Part shown: positions 1 through 10,113 of the stretch, piece after piece
How the letters are laid out: the number at the start of each line of letters is the position of its first letter
How positions within the stretch are numbered: the first letter of the stretch is position 1
NCBI GenBank assembly: GCA_021815365.1
Contig: JAKAGZ010000006.1
Coordinates: forward strand, 22,919 to 86,918
Source: Bacteroidota bacterium
Lineage (GTDB): Bacteria > Bacteroidota > Ignavibacteria > Ignavibacteriales > Ignavibacteriaceae
DNA: 64,000 bases
Reading direction: 5' to 3'
Position numbers and translations under genes: made by a program
The notes under the pieces: generated by a model
What the model was told of the DNA's origin: nothing
Databases searched by the model: none
Seen by the model: only the letters and a program-made list of their open reading frames with translations

Positions 1-717
1 TTCGAAATATCCTATCTTCTCATTTGACGCTCCTGTGAATGAGCCTTTTTCGTAACCGAAAAGTTCACTCTCAAAAAGTGTAGGTGTGATCGAAACGAGA
101 TTAACAACTACAAAAGGTTTTGAGCTTCGTGGAGATAAGTTGTGTATTTTTTTAGCAATAAGATCTTTGCCGGTCCCTGTTTCACCTGTAATTAGGATTG
201 TTTCGTTTGTAGGTGCGAATATAGCGGCGAGTTCAAAAACCTTGTGCATTAAGGGAGATTCTGTAACGATATCTGCAAAATCTTTTTTCCATTTTTTCCT
301 GTGCAGCTCGCGGATTTCACGCAGTGTATCACGCTCGAGTGAAAGCAGTCTGTGTTCAAGCGCCCTGTTTATAGTTAAAAAAAGTCTGTCTATATCAGGC
401 GGCTTAGTGATAAATTCATAAGCTCCCCTGTCTATTGCTTTTAAGGCTGTCTTAACATCGTTCACTGCAGTAACCATAATTACCGGGATGTGGGGAAATT
501 TTTCTGTAAGCTTTTCAAGTAATTCCATGCCGTCCATTTCGGGCATGTAAATATCGCACAGAACCAGGTCAATATTTCTTGAGTCAAGAATATCAAAGAC
601 TTTCAGAGGGTTTGTTTCTGTAATTATATCTTTGTAACCTTCATCATTCAGCAGCCCCTTAAGAAGGTCCAGGTATGATGATTCATCATCAACGATCAGA
701 ATAGAATTTGTGTTCAT
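1..717 (-). CDS. sigma54-dependent response regulator, N-terminal part (cut by window edge)
   Basis: The gene starts at 717 and runs off the left edge; 239 codons are visible. Residues 1-120 form a receiver domain with the acidic pair D10-D11 and phosphoacceptor D55 in LVLCDIYMPEMDG. A linker leads to an AAA+ sigma54-interaction domain with Walker A GETGTGKD and the sigma54-contacting loop GSFTGA. The DNA-binding end lies outside the window. It should activate sigma54 promoters after phosphorylation by a kinase not seen here. It diverges from the aconitase gene. NtrC/AtoC-type assignment is sure; the target is unknown. Confidence 0.93.
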   Translation of the reverse strand, partial: MNTNSILIVDDESSYLDLLKGLLNDEGYKDIITETNPLKVFDILDSRNIDLVLCDIYMPEMDGMELLEKLTEKFPHIPVIMVTAVNDVKTALKAIDRGAYEFITKPPDIDRLFLTINRALEHRLLSLERDTLREIRELHRKKWKKDFADIVTESPLMHKVFELAAIFAPTNETILITGETGTGKDLIAKKIHNLSPRSSKPFVVVNLVSITPTLFESELFGYEKGSFTGASNEKIGYFE

Positions 718-907
718 TTGTAGTACAGTAATTTATGTAACAGTTAAAAAGTAAGAATTATAAGAATAAATGTATATACTTCATTTCAGAATATCTTTTT
801 CAGTTATCAATATATATTTTAAACTGAAAATTTAAATAATATCGTTTTAAAATTTTGTATTTTAAAGATCAAATTTACTGTAAATAAATTATCCAGGAAA
901 TTAAATT

Positions 908-3169
908 ATGGCTGCAAATATAGATATGATTAAAAAAGTTTATTCTGAATTTGAGGATAGGCTTAATAAGGCAAGAAAAATTTTGAACAGACCGCTTACT
1001 TATTCTGAAAAGATACTGTACACACACCTTTGGGAGAATCCTTCAAAAGAGTTAGCAAGGGGGAAAGATTATTCTGAATTAGCTCCTGATCGTGTTGCAA
1101 TGCAGGATGCAACTGCACAGATGGCGCTTTTGCAGTTCATGTCTGCAGGAAGAAAAACCACCGCCGTGCCTTCAACAGTTCACTGCGATCACCTGATCCA
1201 GGCGCAGGTTGGTGCAAAGGATGATCTTATCAGAGCAACTGAAGAGAATAAAGAAGTCTATGATTTTCTCGAAAGCATTTCTCAAAAATATGGGATCGGT
1301 TTCTGGAAACCAGGTGCAGGAATTATTCACCAGGTCGTTCTGGAAAATTATGCTTTCCCCGGTGGAATGATGATTGGTACTGATTCTCACACTCCAAACG
1401 CCGGCGGTTTGGGAATGCTCGCAATCGGCGTCGGCGGCGCAGATGCTGTGGATGTAATGGCTGGTATGCCTTGGGAACTTAAATGGCCTAAATTAATTGG
1501 TGTAAAATTAACCGGCAAAATGAACGGCTGGACTTCTGCAAAAGATGTGATCTTAAAACTTGCAGGTATCCTTACTGTAAAAGGTGGAACAGGCGCAATC
1601 GTGGAATATTTTGGCGAAGGTGTTTCTTCCATTTCCTGCACGGGGAAAGGAACGATCTGTAATATGGGTGCTGAGATCGGGGCAACTACCTCTGTTTTCC
1701 CTTTTGATGAAAGGATGTCCTCTTATTTAAGAATTACCTACCGTGCTGATGTTGCTTCTCTGGCAGAGAAAAATTCAGCCTTGTTAAAAGCTGATAAAGA
1801 AGTTCTTGAAAATCCTGAAAAATATTATGACCAGGTAATAGAAATTAATCTTTCAGAATTAGAGCCTCATCTCAACGGTCCTTTCACACCTGATAAAGCC
1901 TGGCCCATTTCGAAAATGAAACAGGCTGTTAAGGAAAATAATTTTCCTGATAAAGTCAGTGTTGCATTGATCGGAAGCTGTACAAATTCCAGCTATGAAG
2001 ATATTGACCGTGCAGCAAGTGTTGCGAAGCAGGCTCTCGCAAAAGGATTAAAGGCAAAGTCACAGTACACAATTACTCCCGGCTCTGAACAGGTTCGAGC
2101 AACAATCGAAAGAGATGGTCTTCTTGAGATATTAAATGAAGTGGGCGGCATTACACTCGCAAATGCCTGCGGACCCTGCATAGGAATGTGGAAGAGAATG
2201 GATATTAAAACAGGAGATAGAAACACCATCGTAACTTCCTTCAACAGGAATTTTGCAAAGAGAAATGACGGCAATCCCGAAACACTTGCCTTTGTTGCCA
2301 GCCCTGAAATTACGACTGCGATTGCCATTGCCGGAAGCTTATCTTTTAATCCGATTACGGATGAACTTGTAAATGAAAAAGGTGAAAAAGTAAAACTCGA
2401 TCCGCCGACAGGGGAAGAACTGCCTCCGAAAGGATTTGCCAGAGGTGAAGATGGATTTATTCCACCTGCAAAAGACGGATCAAAAGTTGAAGTGATCGTA
2501 AAACCTGATAGTGAAAGACTGCAATTGCTTAAACCTTTTGATCAGTGGGACGGGAAAGATTTCACAGACCTCCCGCTTCTGCTGAAGGCAAAGGGCAAAT
2601 GTACAACCGACCATATTTCTATGGCGGGGCCCTGGTTAAGATTCAGGGGACATCTCGATAATATTTCCAACAATATGTTCCTTGGTGCAATAAACGCTTT
2701 TACTGGTGAAGCAGGGAAAGTAAAAAATATTTTTACCGGGGAAATAAAATCGGTCGCTGAAGTTGCGCGTGAGTATAAAGCGAAAGGAGTGAACTGGATT
2801 GTTGTCGGTGATGAAAACTACGGTGAGGGTTCAAGCCGCGAACACGCTGCGATGGAACCAAGATTTCTTGGCGGCAGGGCGATCATCGTAAAAAGCTTTG
2901 CAAGAATTCACGAAACAAATCTGAAGAAACAGGGAATGTTGCCGCTGACTTTTGTAAATCCTGCCGACTATGATAAAATCCTCGAAGACGACAGATTGAG
3001 TATAATCGGTCTTACCGGCTTAGCTCCTGATAAACAACTGAAGCTTGTCATCAAACATAAAGATGGTTCGGCAGAAGAGTGTTTGCTGAATCACACGATG
3101 AACAAAACACAGATAGAGTGGTTCAAGGCAGGCAGCGCATTGAATCTGATTGCAAAGATGAATAAGTAA
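908..3169 (+). CDS. acnA: aconitate hydratase, mitochondrial type
   Basis: This 753-residue protein interconverts citrate and isocitrate in the TCA cycle through a [4Fe-4S] cluster. The three cluster cysteines are visible: C358 in GSCTNSS, and C421 and C424 in ACGPCIG. The swivelling C-terminal domain contains the substrate-binding [10 protein letters not shown] segment. The length and start ([18 protein letters not shown]) fit the mitochondrial aconitase class (about 750 residues) rather than the 890-residue AcnA/IRP class, so the symbol acnA is used loosely. It stands alone, followed by a hairpin. No divergence from the family is seen. Confidence 0.96.
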   Translation: MAANIDMIKKVYSEFEDRLNKARKILNRPLTYSEKILYTHLWENPSKELARGKDYSELAPDRVAMQDATAQMALLQFMSAGRKTTAVPSTVHCDHLIQAQVGAKDDLIRATEENKEVYDFLESISQKYGIGFWKPGAGIIHQVVLENYAFPGGMMIGTDSHTPNAGGLGMLAIGVGGADAVDVMAGMPWELKWPKLIGVKLTGKMNGWTSAKDVILKLAGILTVKGGTGAIVEYFGEGVSSISCTGKGTICNMGAEIGATTSVFPFDERMSSYLRITYRADVASLAEKNSALLKADKEVLENPEKYYDQVIEINLSELEPHLNGPFTPDKAWPISKMKQAVKENNFPDKVSVALIGSCTNSSYEDIDRAASVAKQALAKGLKAKSQYTITPGSEQVRATIERDGLLEILNEVGGITLANACGPCIGMWKRMDIKTGDRNTIVTSFNRNFAKRNDGNPETLAFVASPEITTAIAIAGSLSFNPITDELVNEKGEKVKLDPPTGEELPPKGFARGEDGFIPPAKDGSKVEVIVKPDSERLQLLKPFDQWDGKDFTDLPLLLKAKGKCTTDHISMAGPWLRFRGHLDNISNNMFLGAINAFTGEAGKVKNIFTGEIKSVAEVAREYKAKGVNWIVVGDENYGEGSSREHAAMEPRFLGGRAIIVKSFARIHETNLKKQGMLPLTFVNPADYDKILEDDRLSIIGLTGLAPDKQLKLVIKHKDGSAEECLLNHTMNKTQIEWFKAGSALNLIAKMNK

Positions 3170-3183
3170 TACAATGAAATGTA

Positions 3184-3217
3184 AACCTTCGATGTTACTG
3201 GCAAAACATCGAAGGTT
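3184..3217 (+). terminator. hairpin downstream of aconitase, probable terminator
   Basis: AACCTTCGATGTT at 3184-3196 and AACATCGAAGGTT at 3205-3217 form a perfect 13-bp stem with an 8-nt loop, 14 nt after the aconitase stop. The downstream T-tract is weak (GCTTTATAAAATA), so termination is likely but not certain. Confidence 0.7.
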
Positions 3218-3348
3218 GCTTTATAAAATATTAACCTACCCCCTTTCCCTGGTGGCACCATATTTTTTTATCCGGTTCTGAATTTTCGGAAACAGTTTTT
3301 TTATTTTAAAAAGCCCTCAAATTAATCAAATATTGTTATTTATAAAAT

Positions 3349-3390
3349 AATTATTGTTTATCAATAAAAATAACTTGACAAACGATAATT
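3349..3390. promoter_or_regulatory. dyad operator upstream of DUF2975/XRE pair
   Basis: The arms are AATTATTGTTTATCAA (3349-3364) and TTGACAAACGATAATT (3375-3390). They are inverted copies matching at 14 of 16 positions, separated by 10 nt. The right arm contains the -35 hexamer of the promoter. The natural candidate ligand is the XRE protein encoded at 4032-4241; this is inference. Confidence 0.6.
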
Positions 3391-3403
3391 TAATTATTAT
3401 TAT
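3375..3403 (+). promoter_or_regulatory. sigma70-like promoter of DUF2975/XRE operon
   Basis: TTGACA (3375-3380), a 17-bp spacer and TATTAT (3398-3403) lie 28 bp before the DUF2975 start. The -35 is perfect and the -10 has five of six consensus bases. Confidence 0.65.
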
Positions 3404-3430
3404 ACCTCTGTAAAAATTAATGGAGTTAAT

Positions 3431-4024
3431 ATGAAAACATTATTAAAAGATAATTTCTTTGTGAAAAGTTCTTACAGTTATGTAAACCTTTTCTATATGC
3501 TTTTTCCAGTTTTAATTGTCGTTTTATTTCTTCCGATGATATTTGGCTTTCCATTGACCGGTCATAAATCTCCTGTTGCACTGCTCAATGTTGATTTGTT
3601 TAATCTTTTCGGAAAGGAAAAATTTATAGACGAAATCAATCTTGGGAATATTCTGTTCTGGCTTTTAATTCTGGCTGCTAATCTTACAGTTGGTTTGGGA
3701 ATATTCTTTGGTTTAAAAAAACTTAAAAGATTTATGAAAAATGTTTATGAAGATAAGCCTTTTATTGGAGAGAACGGAGAATACCTGAAAACGACAGGCA
3801 TAATTATTATGCTTCTTTCAACTATTATCTACTTAAGTCATGTATCATCACAATTTATTTCACCACCCCCTGTCTCTGCATGGATAAAAATTCTATATTT
3901 TGTTTCAATCCTTATAAGTACTCTTTTCAACCCTTATCTAGTTGTTGGGCTGTTAATATTTGTTATCGGTGAAATAATTGTTCGTGCTGCAGAGTTGAAA
4001 GAAGAACAAGACCTTACGGTGTGA
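3431..4024 (+). CDS. DUF2975 family membrane protein
   Basis: This 197-residue protein has about four transmembrane segments (near residues 17-37, 73-93, 118-138 and 162-186) and a short loop ending KPFIGENGEYLKTTG after the second, which is characteristic of DUF2975. The function is unknown. Such proteins are usually encoded next to a small XRE regulator, as here (7-nt gap to the next gene), which suggests a membrane partner or sensor for that regulator. It has its own promoter and dyad at 3349-3403. Confidence 0.8.
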   Translation: MKTLLKDNFFVKSSYSYVNLFYMLFPVLIVVLFLPMIFGFPLTGHKSPVALLNVDLFNLFGKEKFIDEINLGNILFWLLILAANLTVGLGIFFGLKKLKRFMKNVYEDKPFIGENGEYLKTTGIIIMLLSTIIYLSHVSSQFISPPPVSAWIKILYFVSILISTLFNPYLVVGLLIFVIGEIIVRAAELKEEQDLTV

Positions 4025-4031
4025 GGCAGCT

Positions 4032-4241
4032 ATGGCAATAAGAGTAAACCTTGATGTAATGATGGCTAAAAGAAAAATCTCTTTAACTGAGCTGGCTGAT
4101 AAAGTTGGTATTACCTTGGCAAATCTTTCAATACTTAAAACTGAAAAAGCAAAGGCAATCAGGTTTTCGACATTGAATAAAATCTGCGAAGTATTGGAAT
4201 GTCAGCCGGGAGATATTTTAGAGTTTATTACTGATAAATAG
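4032..4241 (+). CDS. small XRE-family regulator (YozG-like)
   Basis: This 69-residue protein is essentially one Cro/C1-type helix-turn-helix. MMAKRKISLTELADKVGIT and LANLSILKTEKAKAIRFSTL cover the helices, and it ends with the CEVLECQPGDILEF segment seen in YozG/YobD-like regulators. It is co-transcribed with the DUF2975 gene 7 nt upstream. It probably binds the dyad at 3349-3390 and controls its own operon; this is inference from gene order and dyad placement. Confidence 0.88.
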   Translation: MAIRVNLDVMMAKRKISLTELADKVGITLANLSILKTEKAKAIRFSTLNKICEVLECQPGDILEFITDK

Positions 4242-4304
4242 TAGAGAGGGGGCATCCTCCAAAGGCGGACAAGTTACCTCGTCTCTCTGCAACGACAAGA
4301 AGAA

Positions 4305-4784
4305 TTATGCTACGGCTGATTCCTTTTTATTTTTGGTTGCAATTATTTTATCAACCGAAAAATTTCCTCCGCCTTTTATCATAAGGGCTAATAATAAAGC
4401 AAGCGCAAGCAAATGGTATTCGAAGCCCTCACCTGTAGCCTGTCCTGTCCAGTTCATAAAAAATCCATTGTGAATATGGATCATAAAAACAGCAACAAGC
4501 ATTACAACAGTCAATCCGAAAGCGGAAATCTTTGTGAGTGTGCCGGTTATTAATCCAAGTGCACCGAAAAACTCAGCTACAATATCAAGAAAAACAAAAA
4601 TTGCCGGGATGCCCATGTTGTGCGTAAAATATCCCATCGTCCCTTCGAAGCCAAAACCTCCGAACCATCCTAATACTTTTTGTGCACCGTGCGGGAAGAA
4701 AACTATTCCGGTTACAATTCTTTGAAAAGTAAGTGCTGTGCTGTCAGGTGTTTCAAATAACCAGTGGAAAAATTTGTTCTTCAT
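4305..4784 (-). CDS. DoxX family membrane protein
   Basis: A 159-residue, four-helix integral membrane protein. Family features include the N-terminal LTFQRIVTGIVFFPHGAQK helix, GIPAIFVFLDIVAEFFGALGL in the second helix and a C-terminal EYHLLALALLLALMIKGGG helix. DoxX proteins are linked to thiosulfate:quinone oxidoreductase, or to redox-stress complexes with SseA/SodA in mycobacteria; the role here is open. It is a single gene with no related neighbours and converges with the XRE gene. Confidence 0.85.
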   Translation of the reverse strand: MKNKFFHWLFETPDSTALTFQRIVTGIVFFPHGAQKVLGWFGGFGFEGTMGYFTHNMGIPAIFVFLDIVAEFFGALGLITGTLTKISAFGLTVVMLVAVFMIHIHNGFFMNWTGQATGEGFEYHLLALALLLALMIKGGGNFSVDKIIATKNKKESAVA

Positions 4785-5025
4785 ATCAACCTCATTTATT
4801 GTTTGACAAATTAATTAAGCTGACGCATTTTTAAGAAATTTATTCGAAGAAAATTAGCATTTAAAATCATTAAAAAGCTACACTTAATTTAATTCTTATA
4901 TTTTACACTATGTATGCTTAAAAAGCATCCGGATTAGTTGTGTTGAAGCTTAGTGTGGTATTCTGTTTTTTATATCTTTATTTTATCCATCAATAAAAAC
5001 GAACATCGGGACAATTTATAATTAA

Positions 5026-7203
5026 ATGATCTTCCTTAATCCAGCGGTACTTTTTGGTTTATTAGCCGCCTCAATTCCTGTTCTGATTCATTTGCTGAAT
5101 CTCAGAAAATTAAAACGGATAGATTTCAGCACACTTGCCTTTTTAAAAGAATTACAGAAAAACAAGATCAGGAAAATAAAGCTGAAGCAGTGGCTGCTGC
5201 TTGCTCTGAGAGTACTCATTATTTTATTTCTTGTGATGGCTTTTGCAAGACCAACAATAAAAGGGATTGCCATAGGCGGCACAACTTCGGCTGCAAAAAC
5301 CACGGCAGTTTTTATTCTTGACAACACTTTCAGCATGTCTGTTGTTGATGCCAAAGGCTCTTATTTAAATCAGGCTAAGTCAACAATCCAGGAATTGCTG
5401 AAACAGTTTCAGGAAGGTGATGATGCTGCGCTGGTTCTGGTCTCTGATAAAAATAATAAAGAAATAAAAACCACCGGCAATCTTGCTGAATTTGAAAAAG
5501 AAATTAATTCTGTTCAGATTTCCCATACGACAGGATTTTTGCATAACGCAATTGTTAAAGCTGCAAGAATTTTAGGCGAATCAAAAAACTTTAATAAAGA
5601 GATTTATATTTTTTCAGATTTCCAGTCGGGAAGATTATTTCAGGAAGGTTCCCTTTCTGACCTGAGCCAGCTTCTGAACGATAAAGTCAGGCTGTACACA
5701 TTTAATTATTCGGGTAAAGAAGTTTTCAATGTTGGAATAAACGAGTTGAAAATTGATAACCAGATATTCGAAAAAGATAAGCCTGTTAATTTTAGTGTGA
5801 CAGTTACAAATTACTCTTCACGACTAGTTGAAAATGAAGTTGTCTCTTTATACCTGAATGGTGAGAGAAGCAGCCAGGAAAGTGTTACAATTGGTGCAGG
5901 CGAGTCGAGGGTTGTTTCTTTGCAGGCAGTTCCAAAGCGAACCGGCTTTATAAATGTTAGTGCTGAAATTGAGGATGACGACATAAGACAGGATAACAAA
6001 CGATACGCAAATTTTTTTGTGCCTGATAAGATCCCGGTAATAATTTTTGCAGACGACCTGTCTGATTCAAAATTTATTGAGCTTGCTTTAACAGCGGGTG
6101 AAGAGCAGGGTACAATAAAAATAACAAAGAAAAATTTAAGCCAGCTTTCTTCTTTCGATTTAAATCAATATGATGTTGTTATAATTACCGGCTCAAAAAA
6201 TATAACAGGCATTGACAGGTTAAATTCATTTATAAAGAACGGCGGCAGCTTATTCCTGATGCCGGGTTCTTCCTCTTCGCTGCAGGACTTTAAATCTTTA
6301 TTAACAGGTTTAGGTTTACCTGCACCAACCGGTACTTTGGGGGAAATAAATTCTTCCGATAATATCATCTCTTTTGATAAAATAGAATTTGATCACCCGT
6401 TGTTTAAGGATATTTTTTCAAATCAGAATAAACAAAAGATAGAATCACCCGATGTTTATCATTGTTTTAAAATAAAACCGGCGGGCAAAGGCAACAGCAT
6501 TATTACTTTAATGGATGGCTCTTCTTTCCTCAGCGAATATCGTGGAGCCTCTGCTGGAATCCTTTCTGGTACGCCTGTCGGAAAGACCAGCACGGGGAGA
6601 ATTTTGCTAATGAATACAGCCCCTGTTTTAAGCTGGTCGAATCTGCCATTAAAAGGAATATTTGTCCCACTGATGAATAAAGCTGTGTATTATCTTGCGG
6701 CGAAGGATAATCCGGAAAAGGAATATTTATCAGGCGATGAAATTGCCATAAATTTAGGAAGGATTGACCGCTTTGCCGGCGGCAATATTTCATCACAGGT
6801 TAAAATAGAACGACCGGATAATTCGGACGAGTACCTGAATCTTGATAAGCAGCTAAAGAACAATTATATAAGCTATGGTAATACAGAACAGGTTGGTAAT
6901 TATAAGATTTTTTCAGGTTCAAAAATTGTGAACGAGATTTCCGTGAATACTGATCCCGCTGAGTCAGTTACAAAATATTTAACCACGACAAGCGGGGACG
7001 GTTTTAATGATTATCTTAAGAAAATTAATTTTAAAGGAAGACATATTGAAATTCCTAAAAACCAGGACCCTGCTAAAGTAGTGCTGCAATCCAGGTTCGG
7101 TTCGGAACTGTGGAAATATTTTATTCTCATTGCTCTGATTCTTGCTCTTGTTGAGATGGCGGTTGCAAGAAATGCCAAGAAAGAAATAATACAGGAAGTA
7201 TAA
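5026..7203 (+). CDS. BatA-like aerotolerance protein with vWA domain
   Basis: A 725-residue membrane protein. Residues 1-80 are the BatA N-terminal domain with two membrane segments (start MIFLNPAVLFGLLAASIPVL). A von Willebrand A domain follows, with the MIDAS-type DNTFSMS near residue 100. The middle is an extracytoplasmic, Ig-like and glutamine-amidotransferase-like region. A last membrane helix lies at about 698-718, with a short basic tail. In Bacteroidota these genes travel with MoxR ATPases, DUF58, DUF4159 and DUF4175; the last two are at 13.7-17.9 kb. The name comes from the Bacteroides Bat operon; the biochemical role is uncertain. Confidence 0.85.
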   Translation: MIFLNPAVLFGLLAASIPVLIHLLNLRKLKRIDFSTLAFLKELQKNKIRKIKLKQWLLLALRVLIILFLVMAFARPTIKGIAIGGTTSAAKTTAVFILDNTFSMSVVDAKGSYLNQAKSTIQELLKQFQEGDDAALVLVSDKNNKEIKTTGNLAEFEKEINSVQISHTTGFLHNAIVKAARILGESKNFNKEIYIFSDFQSGRLFQEGSLSDLSQLLNDKVRLYTFNYSGKEVFNVGINELKIDNQIFEKDKPVNFSVTVTNYSSRLVENEVVSLYLNGERSSQESVTIGAGESRVVSLQAVPKRTGFINVSAEIEDDDIRQDNKRYANFFVPDKIPVIIFADDLSDSKFIELALTAGEEQGTIKITKKNLSQLSSFDLNQYDVVIITGSKNITGIDRLNSFIKNGGSLFLMPGSSSSLQDFKSLLTGLGLPAPTGTLGEINSSDNIISFDKIEFDHPLFKDIFSNQNKQKIESPDVYHCFKIKPAGKGNSIITLMDGSSFLSEYRGASAGILSGTPVGKTSTGRILLMNTAPVLSWSNLPLKGIFVPLMNKAVYYLAAKDNPEKEYLSGDEIAINLGRIDRFAGGNISSQVKIERPDNSDEYLNLDKQLKNNYISYGNTEQVGNYKIFSGSKIVNEISVNTDPAESVTKYLTTTSGDGFNDYLKKINFKGRHIEIPKNQDPAKVVLQSRFGSELWKYFILIALILALVEMAVARNAKKEIIQEV

Positions 7204-7247
7204 ATTTTACGCATAACTTATATTAAAACGGAGGATGCAGAAATAAT

Positions 7248-8525
7248 TTGACGGACAGAATGATCGAAATTATAAAGAAGACAACCGAGCGCGCAATGCT
7301 CGTTGCACTGATTACAAAAGATGCTGACAAACATCTCGTTGAAGAGCATCTGTCTGAGCTTGCTGAACTTTCTTTGACTGCAGGAGCTGAAACAATTTTA
7401 AAAATAATTCAGCAAAAATATTCAGCCGATCCTGCATTTTACGTTGGCAAAGGCAAAGCTGAAGAAATGAAACAGTTAATTGAAATGAATGACATCAACA
7501 TAGTAATTTTTGATGATGACCTTTCACCTGTGCAGGTAAGGAACCTTGAAAAATTATTTGAAAGAAAAATTGTAGACCGCAGCGGATTGATACTCGATAT
7601 TTTTGCATTGCGTGCAAAAACCAAAGAAGCGAAAACTCAGGTTGAACTTGCCCAGCTTCAGTATATGCTGCCGAGACTGACCCGTGCTTGGACACACTTA
7701 TCGAAACAATATGGGGGTATCGGAACGAAAGGTCCCGGTGAAACTCAAATTGAAACTGACAGAAGAACTATCCGTTACAGGATAAATCTGTTAAAAGAAA
7801 AACTTGATAAAATTGAATCACAAAGATTAACACAAAGCAGCAGCAGAAAGGATTTTTTAAAAATCTCCCTTGTTGGTTATACCAATGCGGGGAAATCAAC
7901 TTTATTTAATCTGCTTACAAAGGCAAATGTTTTTGCTGAAGATAAGTTATTTGCAACTCTGGATTCAACAACAAGAGCTTTGAACTTAGGGAAAAATCAG
8001 AAATTACTTTTGAGCGACACAGTAGGATTCATCAGGAAACTTCCTCCGCACCTGGTTGCTTCTTTTAAAAGCACACTTAATGAAGTCAGAGAAGCAGATA
8101 TTATTTTGCACGTGATTGATCTTTCTCATCATTATTTTGAAGATCATATTCTTGTTGTGGAAGATACATTAAAAGAATTAAATTGCGAAAAGAAAACCAG
8201 GCTTAAAATTTTTAACAAAGCTGATGCTGTTGAAGAGAAAGCAAAAATTGACTACGTAAGAAATAAATATAAAGATGCCCTGGTCATTTCAGCAAAGAGG
8301 GGAATAAATATTACTGGTTTAAAAGACAGGTTACTTAAATCAACTGAAGAAACTTTTGTGGAGGAAGAAATAGACCTCGAAATAACAAATTCTAAGGCAG
8401 CCGCAGCTGTTCACTCACTTGCAGAAGTTCTCGATAAAAAATATGATGAGAATTCAATTCATATTACTTACAAAACAAATAAAGAAAATTCTGAAAAAAT
8501 AAAAAAGATAGTTTATGGCGGTTAA
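7248..8525 (+). CDS. hflX: GTPase HflX
   Basis: A 425-residue ribosome-associated GTPase. The N-terminal HflX domain (about 20-200) includes the GPGETQIETDRR signature. The G domain has G1 at 210-217 (GYTNAGKS), G3 DTVGFIRKLP and G4 NKAD. HflX binds the 50S subunit and can split or rescue stalled 70S ribosomes under stress. The chosen start is TTG at 7248, preceded by GGAGG at 7230-7234; an in-frame ATG at 7260 is an alternative but lies 25 nt from that ribosome binding site. The 3' end overlaps the next gene by 11 nt, suggesting translational coupling. Confidence 0.95.
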   Translation: MTDRMIEIIKKTTERAMLVALITKDADKHLVEEHLSELAELSLTAGAETILKIIQQKYSADPAFYVGKGKAEEMKQLIEMNDINIVIFDDDLSPVQVRNLEKLFERKIVDRSGLILDIFALRAKTKEAKTQVELAQLQYMLPRLTRAWTHLSKQYGGIGTKGPGETQIETDRRTIRYRINLLKEKLDKIESQRLTQSSSRKDFLKISLVGYTNAGKSTLFNLLTKANVFAEDKLFATLDSTTRALNLGKNQKLLLSDTVGFIRKLPPHLVASFKSTLNEVREADIILHVIDLSHHYFEDHILVVEDTLKELNCEKKTRLKIFNKADAVEEKAKIDYVRNKYKDALVISAKRGINITGLKDRLLKSTEETFVEEEIDLEITNSKAAAAVHSLAEVLDKKYDENSIHITYKTNKENSEKIKKIVYGG

Positions 8526-10083
8526 AAAATTAATAATTGACGGAAGCTCACTAAATTTTGATAAGATAAAATTCTTTCTCACCGAGAACCCGGAGATCAC
8601 TCTTTCACCAAACTCTGTAAAAGCCGTTGAGCAGTCACGTTCACTTGTTGAAAAGTGGGTGAAGGAAGGTGAAGTTGTTTATGGAGTTACAACGGGATTC
8701 GGTGAATTTGCGAATGTTAATATTTCCCGAAAAGATCTTAAAAAACTACAGCAGAATCTTATTCTCAGCCACGCTGCAGGCTGCGGTGAAAATCTTCCTC
8801 CGCACATTGTAAAGATCATGATGCTGCTCAGGCTGAATGCGCTTGCGAAAGGGTACTCGGGTATTCGTCTTTCCATACTTCAGCTTTTGATTAACATGAT
8901 GAAGTATAATATTATTCCTGTTGTTCCTTCTCAGGGTTCGGTTGGTTCAAGCGGAGACCTGGTTCAGCTTTCGCATCTGGTTCTCGCGATGATCGGTAAA
9001 GGCAAAGTGCAGATAGTTAAAGATATTCTTGATGAAAAAGCTCCCGGTACAAAAATAATTTCTTCAGCAACGGCGTTGAAAAAATTTAAGCTGAAGCCAG
9101 TCGAACTAGAAGCCAAAGAAGGGCTTGCTCTGATCAACGGCACGCAGATGATGACGGCTTTTGCAGCATTTGTTTGTCTGAAGGCACAGAGATTAATTAA
9201 ACTTGCAGATGTTTGCGCTTCACTTTCGCACGAAGCACTACGCGCAACCGATAAAGCATTCGACAAAAAACTTCACCAGCTTAAACCATTCCCCGGACAA
9301 ATAACAACCGCTAAAAATATTCTTGAATTAATCAAAGGAAGTGAAATACGGATATCTCATCTTGAAAACGATCCGAGAGTTCAGGATGCGTATTCTATCA
9401 GGTGCATTCCGCAGATTCATGGCGCCTCGAGGGATGCGATTGATTATGTTTCTTCTCGTGTGTTGATAGAAATGAACTCGGTAAACGATAACCCGGTAAT
9501 TTTTCCCGGGACAGAAGAACATATTGAAGGCGGAAATTTTCACGGGCAGTCGATGGCACTGGCAATGGATTTTATGGGCATAGCTCTTTCAGAACTTGCA
9601 AATGTTTCTGAAAGAAGAACAGAAAGAATGGTCAATGGTGCTTTAAGCTATGGGCTTCCGAGATTTTTGACAAAAGAAGGCGGGTTAAATTCCGGTCTGA
9701 TGATTGCACAATATACAGCAGCAAGTCTTGTTTCAGAAAACAAAGTTTTAGCTCATCCTGCAAGCGTTGATTCAATCCCAACATCAGCAAACCAGGAGGA
9801 TCATAATTCGATGGGATCTATAGCCGCGCAGAAGTGCTATAAAATTATGCAGAACCTGGAAAACGTTCTGGCGATTGAACTGCTTACTGCAGCGCAGGCG
9901 CTCGAATTTCTGAAACCGCTGAAACCGGGAAGAGGCACTTTTGCAGCTTATAATGAAATCAGGAAAGTAGTGAGGCCGCTGAAAAAAGACCGGCTGATCT
10001 TTGATGATTTAAAAAAAGTTGGTGATATTGTCAGGAATGATTCTCTTCTGCTTGCTGTTGAGAGAAAGGTATCATTAAAGTGA
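8515..10083 (+). CDS. hutH: aromatic amino acid/histidine ammonia-lyase family protein
   Basis: A 522-residue MIO-type lyase that would remove ammonia from histidine (to urocanate) or another amino acid. HutH-like features are SHAAGCG with H86 at the position of the histidine-selecting residue, NGTQ, RCIPQIHG, GGNFHGQ and SANQEDHNSMG. The cofactor triad at 145-147 reads Ser-Ser-Gly instead of the usual Ala-Ser-Gly. No hutU, hutI or hutG is nearby, so histidine use is not supported by context. It overlaps hflX by 11 nt. Family assignment is firm; the substrate is open. Confidence 0.85.
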   Translation: MAVKKLIIDGSSLNFDKIKFFLTENPEITLSPNSVKAVEQSRSLVEKWVKEGEVVYGVTTGFGEFANVNISRKDLKKLQQNLILSHAAGCGENLPPHIVKIMMLLRLNALAKGYSGIRLSILQLLINMMKYNIIPVVPSQGSVGSSGDLVQLSHLVLAMIGKGKVQIVKDILDEKAPGTKIISSATALKKFKLKPVELEAKEGLALINGTQMMTAFAAFVCLKAQRLIKLADVCASLSHEALRATDKAFDKKLHQLKPFPGQITTAKNILELIKGSEIRISHLENDPRVQDAYSIRCIPQIHGASRDAIDYVSSRVLIEMNSVNDNPVIFPGTEEHIEGGNFHGQSMALAMDFMGIALSELANVSERRTERMVNGALSYGLPRFLTKEGGLNSGLMIAQYTAASLVSENKVLAHPASVDSIPTSANQEDHNSMGSIAAQKCYKIMQNLENVLAIELLTAAQALEFLKPLKPGRGTFAAYNEIRKVVRPLKKDRLIFDDLKKVGDIVRNDSLLLAVERKVSLK

Positions 10084-10113
10084 AAATTATAAATCCTTCA
10101 GGTAAACAGTAAT

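Noticed and set aside
86..421. 111-residue frame on the plus strand
   Set aside because: It is antisense to the sigma54 response regulator, whose domain motifs on the minus strand are unmistakable.
3253..3270. TGGCAC followed by a T-rich stretch, a possible sigma54 promoter
   Set aside because: The -12 GC is missing (TTTTT instead of TTGC) and no gene starts close downstream; the DUF2975 operon already has a good sigma70-like promoter.
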